DNA from: Malachius bipustulatus | Lineage: Eukaryota > Arthropoda > Insecta > Coleoptera > Melyridae | Reading direction: 5' to 3' | NCBI GenBank assembly: GCA_910589415.1 | Contig: OU342630.1 | Location: forward strand, 15,905,867 to 15,969,866 | Length of the DNA: 64,000 bases | Shown here: piece by piece, positions 55,870 to 64,000 of the stretch | Numbering within the stretch: position 1 is the stretch's first letter | Layout: every line of letters starts with the position of its first letter | Position numbers and translations under genes: made by a program | The notes under the pieces: model-generated | The model's input: the letters and a program-made list of their open reading frames with translations, nothing else | Told to the model about the DNA's origin: nothing | Databases searched by the model: none

Positions 55870-56180
55870 AGTGGGAGAGCCAGCGACACTCAATCTTGCG
55901 CGTTATCGCGGATTCTAATGTAAAAAATCAGGAATAATAGTTTGTTATGTGGGTTACGCAGACATGTACCCCCCTCCCCCCCCCCCTTCCGAGGGTAACC
56001 GCCCCTGTTGAGACGATTGGCGGGGTTGTTTTCACCCTTATGATTTTTTTTTAGTACTACCCCTTACAAACATGCAAGTTTACAGGGGCGTTCCTGTAAG
56101 AAACGCCAATGCCTGACCTGACCTGACCAGGCAAATCCTGTGTCCTGCACCTTAATTAATGATTGAAAAATTATAATTTT
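55870..56180 (+). repeat. Dispersed repeat with an internal 165-bp insertion
   Basis: Same flanks as 52745-52890. Between TGTGGGT and AGGCAAATCC it holds extra sequence from about 55968 to 56132, starting with a C-rich run (CCCCCCTCCCCCCCCCCC) and ending GCCTGACCTGACCTGACC. The extra block is GC-richer than its host and of unknown class. Confidence 0.7.
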
Positions 56181-56271
56181 ACTTCAAAAGGACTCGGTAG
56201 TTTTTAAAGGGGAATTGGGTTTCGGTTTCATTCAATTTAGCTTAAACCTTAAACCTCGCCTTAAACCTATA

Positions 56272-57035
56272 CAGGGTGTTTTGTAATTGAATGTCAATAT
56301 TTAAGGGGGTGATTTTTGGGTCCATTTTAAGAAGAAAACTTCATAAGAACGTATGTCCTAAAAGTCTTAACTTTTGAGATACAGGGTGGTAAAGTCCTAT
56401 TAAAATAAAAATTTTTTTCGTAGTATCTGTAATTCCGCTCTGGATATTTTAATGAAATTTCGTATACAGGAATTACTCATCAAGAGTCATTTTTTCATAT
56501 ACCACATTTCGTTTTATTTCCACTAGTGACGATCGTAAGGAATTTTACCTGCATATTTTTATATTTTTTTATTGTCATTTTAACGACAATCTTTTGACCA
56601 TGTAGAGAAACAGATTTTATTTTTTAGGCGAAAACCGTGTATCGGACTGAAAAAAACAAGTAATCAAATTCGCTTGGAAATTAATGGGGATTCCAAAAAT
56701 GATTTCTATTTAAACAGAAATCAGTGGCGTACCATCAATGTCTGCCAAAATATGCAGGTAAAATTCTGCACGATTGTGCACCATCGTCACTAGTGGAAAT
56801 AAAATGAAACGTGGTACATGAAAAAATGCCCCTTGATGCGTAATACCTGTATACGAAATTTCATTAAAATATCCAGAGCAGTATTACAGATATTAAGAAA
56901 AATTGATTTATTTTTATGAAACTTTACCACCCTGTATCTCAAAAGTTAAGACTCTTAGGACATACGTTCTTTCTTCTTAAAATGGGCCCAAAAATCACCC
57001 CCTTAATTATTGACATTCAATTACATAACATCCTG
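56272..57035. mobile_element. Nested foldback element
   Basis: Outer ends CAGGGTGTTTTGTAATTGAA and inverse (ATTACATAACATCCTG), with TA on both sides. The outer arms meet at CTTTTGAGA-TA-TCTCAAAAG. There an inner palindrome (56382-56933, 552 bp) starts CAGGGTGGTAAAGT and ends TTTACCACCCTG. The loop of the inner unit lies near 56570-56740. Confidence 0.92.
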
Positions 57036-57039
57036 TATA

Positions 57040-58049
57040 GTGAAAATGTCAGGCTTCATAATAATCATCCAAATCACTTATTTTTTGTCACGTCTACCAT
57101 CTGATATATTATTTGACAAAAAATGTTAATTAGGTGTACCCTTGGGTGTACCGTTGTACAGAGAATAATTTTCTATGGCGTCGACAAGGAAAACAAAAGT
57201 TGATTATCATATCTACGAAATTTGCAGGCTTAAAAACAATCAAGAGTCATCAATAAATAATGCTTAATATCAAACAAAGTCAATACATTAAACTTTCCAA
57301 TTGAACCTTCAAATAATAAAGGTATTGAGAAAATAAAAAATTGGAGTTTTTCAGTTTCTTAGGGATATTTCAGGAATGGTGTCTTGTATATCTACGCTAG
57401 TAAGTATCTTCACGGATAGGTTGAATTTTTATCTCAAACGGTTCCTGATATAATAGTCAAAAAACTGAAAAACATTACATATTGTAAAGTATCTAAGACG
57501 GGTTTGCGGAGTGAGGACCAATGTTGATAGGAACTTTTTTCTGGGAATGCGCCAAGAAAGCATACCTTTCATTTTCCGAAACATGGTATTGAAACATGAA
57601 ACAAACCATATAAAAAATATTCTTCAGACTAGAAATAATACTGAAACTCGTAACTTATCTGACCTTGAAGTTGAATGCATCGAGTCAACTTACACCACAT
57701 GCGATATCATTACATACTATCTTATTATAGGTACCTAGTGCATGTTTGTATTTACTTCAAAGCAAAAGCTATCTCACCAGGTGTACTAGGTATGTGTATT
57801 AAAATAAACAATACAACAACCGCGAGTCCCGCATGTTAGGCACACTATACAGACATTATCATTACGTAACCAGGTGCAGTGGCAATTGAATTGGGTTTTT
57901 ATGATAAATATAAGGTATGATGTATCATTTCAAAGGCTCTATGCGCACGCGAACATTGTTGATTTAAAGTTTTACGCATAGTTGGGATCAGCTGCCATCA
58001 AAATTGATTGCGTGGGTCACTACTGTGGCACACATTTTTGATACCTACA
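57040..58049. other. Foldback fragments, otherwise unassigned
   Basis: 57330-57410 resembles the arm of 6381-7140 (TCAGTTTCTTAGGGATATTT). 57420-57600 resembles the 37303 family (TCTCAAACGGTTCCTGA, GGGTTTGCGGA, TTCATTTTCCGAAACATG). The rest shows nothing recognisable. Confidence 0.5.
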
Positions 58050-58327
58050 TAAATCTATTGACGAATTTTATAGTATAAACACGTCCAAAATTAAACTTCT
58101 GGTTAATTTGAAAAATTTTGGTCAGTACTTGGATGGGTGACCAAACTTGATAGTGGTAAATAAAAAAGTTCCGTGACCGATCGTGCTCCGGGAGGTACGT
58201 TAAAAAGGGGGTCCCGGCTGCTTCACAACAGTCGTTGAGTTACGTCAGAGGCCCTTGAGGCTACTTGAAAACTTCTGACACTTGGGCTTTACCACAGCCA
58301 TAAGATATTTATTTATTTATTTATTTG
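58050..58327 (+). mobile_element. 5S rRNA-derived SINE-like sequence
   Basis: GGTCAGTACTTGGATGGGTG at 58120-58139 is the internal-promoter-proximal sequence of animal 5S rRNA. It is followed by about 170 bp of less AT-rich sequence (GTGCTCCGGGAGGTACGTTA, GGTCCCGGCTGCTTCACAAC) and a tail of TATT repeats at 58308-58327. This order (5S-like head, body, short tandem tail) suits a SINE3-type retroelement. The 5' end is decayed and its border is a guess. No full 5S gene is present. Confidence 0.65.
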
Positions 58328-58329
58328 AA

Positions 58330-58695
58330 AAAGCAGAAAACTCTTGAATCTAAAATAATATTATGCTTAATGCATTTTTAATTAAGTTATCCGTCGACCA
58401 CCTGCGAAAATTACAAATAGCACAACTACTTAAGTAGGTACTTCGAAAATGACAAATACCACTCTGAGTTGAAAAGTAACATATCACACGAGAGTGATAT
58501 GTATTTTTAGGGGTTTTTATTTAATATACTTATTAATCAACATCGAACACCGTCTGTAGCTCCAGATCGGCTATCGATAGTCGAGTAGTGTGTTTCTACT
58601 CTAGACCGTTCATCAGCTGGCTGTTTATTTCGAGGAGCAAGCGCTAAATGCATCTCTCTAATTCTCCAAACGAACAGAACTAACCGAAAACCGTA
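58330..58695. other. No recognisable gene
   Basis: Mixed composition. GTCTGTAGCTCCAGATCGGC near 58553 faintly recalls the GC-rich segment at 33143-33264 (CGTGGCTCCAGATCTGC), but over too few bases to count. Confidence 0.35.
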
Positions 58696-59004
58696 TACAG
58701 GGTGTCCAGATATGAGTGTAAGAGCTACACGTGGCGACCTTCCTTGGACTATTTTGAGTAAAAAATCTTAATACAATAATGCTCTAAACCTCTTCACGGT
58801 GCCACAGGAGGTCATCAAAGTTAGAAATTCTGGGTCACAAATATGCATATTATTGAACTTCTATTTCCTTTTGCAGTTACGGTTAACATTTTTAAAGACG
58901 GTCATTATATACATCCGCGGCTCCTACAGTTTCACTATGGCACCTATATAGGGGTGGAGGACATACCTATAGTAACACTAGGAAGGTATTAATTTGCTTT
59001 GCAA

Positions 59005-59316
59005 ATGAAAGATAAGCGAACAAAAGGGCATCAAAAGAAGATCTTCCTGAGTGCGGGCCTGTTTAGAACAGCGAAAATCACAATAAACATACAAGGTCAG
59101 AGTGTCGAGTGGACGGCGGAAACTCGTAATATCAACACCAGAGCCGGTCTGGTAACATACGCAACATACATGGCATGCAAACGTAGTCGGACCGCTATTA
59201 TGAGCGATGTCGCGTATTTTGGAAAACAAATGCAAAATAAATGCAAAATTCAAAATAAAAACCATGGTATTGTTAATCTCGAAGATATTCCTTGCCCTGA
59301 AAATGAAAAAAAATAG
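59005..59316 (+). other. Unassigned 103-codon open frame in foldback cargo
   Basis: Starts ATG and reads through MKDKRTKGHQKKIF, TAKITINIQGQSVEWTAE, NTRAGLVTYATYMACKRS and a lysine-rich end. No family recognised. It lies in the only non-mirrored part of the foldback, so it could be captured sequence. An antisense frame of similar length (58978-59265) exists, which lowers the weight of either. Confidence 0.3.
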
Positions 59317-59479
59317 AAATTCGACCGTAGTGCCAAAGAGGCCTTAGTGGTGACCTTGATATTAGTTTGCAATGGCTGTTTTTAGCTTCTTACCCACCCA
59401 GCACCCCTATTTCGCTCCTCGGTCCCGAAAAAATTGATGAAACGTAGGAGCTGCGGATGTATACAATTACCTTAAAGAC

Positions 59480-59630
59480 TTTTGTAAAGTCTTATTTCAT
59501 TTAATTTTCGTAAAAGTGCAATTATTAACTTTTTTAACATTTCCTATTTTTTTTTTTAGAAATGTTAAAAAAGTTAATAATTGCACTGTTACGAAAATTA
59601 AATGAAAAAAGACTTTGCAAAAGTCTTTGA
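59480..59630. mobile_element. Small hairpin element in the right foldback arm
   Basis: Arms of about 70 bp, starting AAAGACTTTTGTAAAGTCTT and mirrored with few differences, flank a T-rich loop of about 15 bases (near 59542-59558). It interrupts the outer right arm between TTACC and TTTGAAAATGTTAACC. Confidence 0.75.
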
Positions 59631-60059
59631 AAATGTTAACCGGAACTGCAAAAGGAAATAGAAGTTCAATAATATGCATATTTGTGACCCAGAATTTCTA
59701 ACTTTGATGACCTCCTGTGGCACCGTGAAGACGTTTAGAGCATTATTATATTAAGATTTTTTACTCAAAATAGTCCAAGGAAGGTCGCCACGTGTAGCTC
59801 TTACACTCATACCTGGACACCTTGTATAAAAATAAAAACAACAGTCTATAACAAAAACTAAATAAATAATAAAGAAAGAAAATAAATAAAGATAATCTGC
59901 AAAGCAGCTGAGGTGCGAATATAAATAAAATAGATTGTTTTGATCTTATTTTGACCGGTGTTATGTGTGTGAGGAAACTACTCTAGACTAGCTGTATCTA
60001 CATCGTTATACTATTATCCGGAGCAGAATAAAAGTGTTAAGTCAATTAAATTGGCAATA

Positions 60060-60205
60060 TTTGTTTCAATTATAGCAATTGGGTCACCTCTAGCGTCAAA
60101 ACGTGAAATTTAGTTTACCGCCTAACCGTGGAAAGTGGCATTTTCTTTGTCTCCGTGAAGTCGGCAAAGTTCAATTTTCTTATAGTGTAGGATAAAAATA
60201 GCTAT
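60060..60205 (-). repeat. Dispersed repeat, partner at 1298-1445
   Basis: Reverse-complement match to 1298-1445 (GTTTCAATTATAGCAATTGG, TTTACCGCCTA, AAAGTTCAATTTTCTTAT, GTAGGATAAAAA). It is followed directly by a hairpin at 60226-60316. Confidence 0.7.
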
Positions 60206-60225
60206 TTATGATATTGGTGTTAAAA

Positions 60226-60316
60226 GTGAAGTTTTATTTTGTGAGTGAAAAGGTTTGTGAAATGAGCGAAGCGTAGCGGGGCGAATTGAACAATTTCACG
60301 AACAAAATAAAATCAC
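60226..60316. repeat. Hairpin with GC-rich tip
   Basis: GTGAAGTTTTATTTTGTGAG and, inverted, ACGAACAAAATAAAATCAC form a stem of about 24 bp. The apical part carries GAGCGAAGCGTAGCGGGGCG, very unlike the surrounding AT-rich DNA. Confidence 0.7.
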
Positions 60317-60736
60317 CTTTAAGACGAATATCATACAATGGTTTTTGTAAAACTGCTCTATTTTGATAATAAAATTGATGAATTAAGAATGACACTCAAC
60401 TTCAAATTGTATTTTAAAATATTACAGATAAGTACGAGTGTACTATGCATAGCAACCGTTGCCGACGCTATGATTACTAACAAATGCGTGCATACAAATA
60501 AAAGAAATGTCATAATAATTATTATTGATTGCAATTTCTGAACAATTATTATTATTGTCTTGAATTCTTGATTAGGTACTTATTTTTTATTAATATGTTT
60601 GCCAGTAATAAAAAGAATATGAAAAATATTACTACCTATAATTTTGTCTGATTTCATCATGAGAAAATGTAGTTCAATGAGAGAATGTAAGTACAGAAAA
60701 AGTAGATAGAATTACTTTTAACACGAGGGTTGTAAA

Positions 60737-60764
60737 GTACTTTTAACACTAGTGTTAAAAGTAC
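60737..60764. repeat. Perfect 28-bp palindrome
   Basis: GTACTTTTAACACT and its exact inverse are joined without a spacer. The half-site TTTTAACACT also recurs nearby (60773 and 60809 regions, and inverted as GTTAAAAGTG near 60833), giving a cluster. Confidence 0.9.
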
Positions 60765-60769
60765 ATAAT

Positions 60770-61084
60770 TTTAACACGCTTCCATGTAAACGAATCACTT
60801 TTAACACTGTCAGCTGTCGTTAAAAGTGTGACTTTTAATGGCAGTTGCACAAAAAATAGTTTTTTAATTATCGACACAAAAAAGAGAGCTCGAATGAGAG
60901 ACTTTTTAATATTTTTTTTCAATTTGGATGGTCTGCTTATGCCAGTGACTACGTTTATTATAGTAGTAGTTTAATTTATAATTTTATAGCCGAATTAGAA
61001 CTTTAATAGCATGAATTTAACTACTTTTTGACATAAAACAAAGACGACGTTGCAGACGATGCCATATACCCATATACCTAGCTA
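60770..61084. other. No recognisable gene
   Basis: AT-rich sequence with no feature beyond the half-sites mentioned in the previous entry. Confidence 0.4.
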
Positions 61085-61086
61085 TA

Positions 61087-61490
61087 CAGGGTGATCAGTA
61101 GCTCGCGCACTCCGAATACAGGGCGATATAGTATAGAACCCATTAAAATTATGTATATTCTGCAAAAAAAAATTAATCCAACGATTGGTTTTCAAGTTAC
61201 AGAGTTTCCCTCATCCGAGTTTAAAGGTAATTTTTTCAATAACTGTGGTGAAAATTTATGAAAAATTCAGGTTACTGTAATGTCTGGAACGGATACCATA
61301 TAATTCATCAATTTTTTTTTTCACATAACCTTTTTACAGAGGAATTGAGAATGTTGGAAATTTAAAGTTTGGCAACCGCCTATAAACTCAACTTATTATA
61401 AAAAATTCAAATGCCTTCGTTGCTATGGAAATAAAAATAATAACAATACCATCTAACCCTAACTTATTCACATGTTCAGTGCAGTGTTGC
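61087..61490 (-). repeat. Partial copy of the 52973 foldback
   Basis: Begins CAGGGTGATCAGTAGCTCGC after TA. At 61117 an inner end CAGGGCGATATAG starts at the junction CACTCCGAA-TA. The rest matches 53050-53456 in reverse complement (GAGTTTCCCTCATCCGAGTT, ATTCATCAATTTTTTTTTC, CATCTAACCCTAACTTATTC). The second outer arm is absent. Confidence 0.75.
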
Positions 61491-62125
61491 CACCTTTCAT
61501 TTAACAAAAATGGTCATATCTTTGGGAGATTTTGAACTTTGAAACTTTTCAAAGTTGCTTCAATTCAAATACAATATTTCAAGCTGTTATTGAACAAAAT
61601 TTAAAAATTCTAATTCAACTTACATTTACATATTCTAAACTACTGATAATAACCATGAAATGCTGAATAAAAATACCCATAGGGGTAAAGAGACCCCGAT
61701 GAAAATTTCTTCTCAAAGGAAACACCGTCACTCTAAACATCTCATGGATATTCAGATTTATCAAAGCTATAATGTCAAAGGTATAGAAACTCTAAAAAGG
61801 CCATACCTAACTCCTCCCTGTAACACCAAGCCGAGAGTCAGTAACTTTCTAATGTGAAAGTTCAAAACAAATCATTAGCAAAGCCGTCCCCGCCCTCAAA
61901 ATAACGCCGCCACCCACCGGATTCTCTCTCTATAAACATGCACTTGAGCGATGTTCTCATCAAGGAACAACCACTCCAATGGAAAAACCACCTCCGACCA
62001 GAGTTACCTGACGCTTTGATCATCCAGCCAATGTTCATCCACCCCGCAAGTCGAGATTACTGACATAATACACCAGGTACTTGAATTCTTTATGATATAG
62101 CATTGAATGCGTGGCGTATTTCAAT
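61491..62125. other. No recognisable gene; C-rich stretch
   Basis: 61880-62060 is relatively C-rich (CCGTCCCCGCCCTCAAAATA, CGCCGCCACCCACCGG) and includes CTCTATAAACATG, a TATA-like motif. It could be a promoter or exon, but nothing confirms it. Confidence 0.35.
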
Positions 62126-64000
62126 GGAAATTATACAGGGTGTAACCAGTAAAATAACACATCAAGATGGTAAAGAAATAGGGGGTCGTATAGTAGAAAA
62201 ATATTTTTCGTACAATATTGCTAAAAGCAAAAGCAGCAGTCAATTAATTCATTAGACAAAAATTATTTTATTTTTATTTTTATTTCTAATTAATTCATTG
62301 TTAGAAGAACACGGAAAATCAGAAAATCAGAAAAACTGAAATGTCCTGAAGAAACGAAAATTCCAGTTTTCTTTTCTCGTAATTTTCTTCGGTTGTGCTG
62401 GGATGTGTCATAGAGACAAAAAAGAATTCGGATTTTAAAGGGCGGCATTTTTGAATAAATAAAATAGATATTTACATATTATAAAAACCGCAAATGCGCA
62501 AAAAAATCTCTTGGCACAAGATAGCACAACTAATGGATTAATTAGATGGTTATTAAAGAACAACTCAGTTTTAATGTTCACTGCTTTTTATTTAGAAAAG
62601 GAATGCAAAGTTTTATTTAAATTGGGTCTACCCTTGACACACAGATAATAATTAATTATTTTATTATGACAACGACAAACAACTGAATATTTCTAGAAAC
62701 AACAACAATGAGTTAGGAATGCAGATGTCTAGCAGCAAAGTTTGTCGACTGAATTTTTGAAATCCAACAACAACCGTAGCACATGACGGCACAAACTGTG
62801 TTTTGAAGAAAATAAAAAAGGCGGGGGTGCTAACTCCTATAAGAACCATACGTACTAAATTTTTGTGAGTTTTGCACGCATGATAGCACATCTCGACGAC
62901 ATCGTAGCACATAGTTTGTTTTACTTGACAATCCCAAATGGCCGTGCTAACTTATGGCACTTATAAAGATTTTTGAAATCTGAACATAAAATGTTCGGTA
63001 CACGCTTCTGAATATGAACAACACATTTAAAACTGCTGATAATGTTTGGATGGTTTTATGGAATCATGATCCTTAAAAATTCTCATAGGTATTTAATAGA
63101 ATTAATAGAAGACCAAATTAGGTAGAAAGAAAGTAAAATCATTGTTTAAGTCCCGGTGTGTACCTAAGCACAAAACATAAAACGTTAATTGGAAGGTTGG
63201 TGAACACTAATTCGAACCGGTCACTTATACACCTAGTACGTTGCCTGTGTCGTCATCCAGTACAATGAACTTAATTGCACCTATGATAAACTCATCTAAC
63301 GTGCTCTCTTCGCGTCACACGTCACTCTGTATTAGTGAGTAAAGTTTCATATTACGGCTATGATACAGAGGCACTCGGACAAATAAGCTCTTGGATACAG
63401 TCACGTGATAGACGAACGATCATTAATTAAGTAAAATGACATCAAAGCACTTTTCGAATCAGTATTAACAGTTTCTGAGGATTCCAGTATAACTTCTCTG
63501 TGCACTTGATTTGATCTGTCAATTAACTAACGACCACATAGAGCGGGAAACTTTTACTAGGAATAAAGTTAGTGAGAGTAACTCAAATAACTATAACAAG
63601 TCAACGCAAAAATAGTTTGTTGGAAGGGTGTAGCAATCTCTTAATTATTCTCAATAATTTAGGATTCAAATTTTACAACAACAAGGTTCTATGAAAGTAT
63701 AAAACGATTATGTAAAATAAAAGTACATTATCTACCCTACATAATGTACACATTTTCTATTCCTACTTTTCAACTTCTTGAGAGATTCAAATTACCATTA
63801 AATTCATATTAATGAATGGAATTTCTGTTTCTGCATGGCCAATCCGCTTATATGAGTGATGAGTGATGGCTCTCCTCAAGTTGTCCTTGCGAAGTCTAAT
63901 AAGGGTATAACTGGCGCCAGGGATATGGGACACGGGGGCTGGGCTCAACCGCCTGACCGCGTGGATAACCGCGTGGATGTTGCATCGCCACAGAAAAACT
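62126..64000. other. No recognisable gene; single foldback end at 62133
   Basis: TATACAGGGTGTAACCAGTA near 62133 is a foldback-type left end whose right partner is not seen. The remainder is AT-rich until the last 100 bases, which become GC-rich (GGATAACCGCGTGGATGTTG) and repeat CCGCGTGGAT twice. Confidence 0.4.

Larger units (their letters stand above)
58698..59824. mobile_element. Foldback element with central cargo
   Basis: Ends CAGGGTGTCCAGATATGAG and inverse (CTCATACCTGGACACCTTG), with TA on both sides. Outer arms of about 210 bp (58698-58910 and 59615-59824). Inside, a second inverted pair (TATACATCCGCGGCTCCTAC near 58910-58940 and GTAGGAGCTGCGGATGTATA near 59443-59465) encloses about 500 bp of non-mirrored, less AT-rich sequence. 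The right arm also carries a small hairpin element at 59480-59630. Confidence 0.85.

Noticed and set aside
58119..58142. A functional 5S rRNA gene
   Set aside because: Only about 24 bases match well; the 5' half and 3' end of 5S are missing.

Overview
This is an AT-rich nuclear window from an arthropod, most probably an insect. The evidence is the transposon content: a gypsy retrotransposon of the K02A2.6/Mag-like kind, a Tc1/mariner-superfamily transposase with a DUF4817-like N-terminus, hAT, PIF/Harbinger, mariner and non-LTR relics, a 5S-derived SINE-like sequence, and very many palindromic elements ending in TACAGGGTG. The order cannot be fixed from the sequence. I recognise no host protein gene, tRNA gene or complete rRNA gene. 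Nearly everything that can be annotated is mobile DNA or its remains.

Layout. 1-12.7 kb: long inverted-repeat (foldback) elements at 1.9-3.1, 5.5-6.3, 6.4-7.1, 7.9-9.1 (nested in an older one) and 10.0-11.0 kb. 12.7-15.1 kb: a complete DD41D-type transposon with 120-bp terminal repeats and one uninterrupted 355-residue transposase frame, followed about 270 bp later by a foldback MITE with the same ends. 16.3-21.9 kb: a foldback, an 848-bp deleted hAT with a transposase C-terminal relic and an 8-bp target duplication, a possible LTR/promoter region, and another nested foldback. 22.3 kb: first of three copies of a roughly 220-bp MITE. 23.3-28.2 kb: a gypsy element with identical 191-bp LTRs and one intact 1357-codon gag-pol frame. 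28.4-34.0 kb: a decayed LINE, a MITE, a Harbinger-type element with TAA target duplication and a MADF-like start, a small MITE, a GC-rich segment that follows the same flank in both orientations, and a 744-bp foldback. 37.3-39.3 kb: a nested foldback and a 1.2-kb solo LTR carrying its own MITE insertion. 42.9-45.4 kb: a mariner fossil and two foldbacks. 46.4-49.2 kb: a period-20 minisatellite, a 600-bp pyrimidine-rich strand, and a foldback interrupted by a 795-bp Crypton-like insertion. 50-61.5 kb: half-copies and second copies of the foldback families, and the SINE-like sequence. The last 2.5 kb shows nothing I can name.

How the parts relate. The DD41D transposon begins CAGGGTG and is flanked by TA, and most foldbacks share those two features, so a transposase of this kind is the natural candidate to have moved them. 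The copy seen here carries valine instead of aspartate at the expected third catalytic position (residue 289), so it is probably inactive. The most unusual structural signal is that at least eight foldbacks are nested: a second CAGGGTG...CACCCTG palindrome lies at a TA at the dyad centre of the outer palindrome. Two foldbacks with different outer arms also share the same core of about 300 bp. These patterns suggest either preferred insertion at palindrome centres or outward growth of palindromes.
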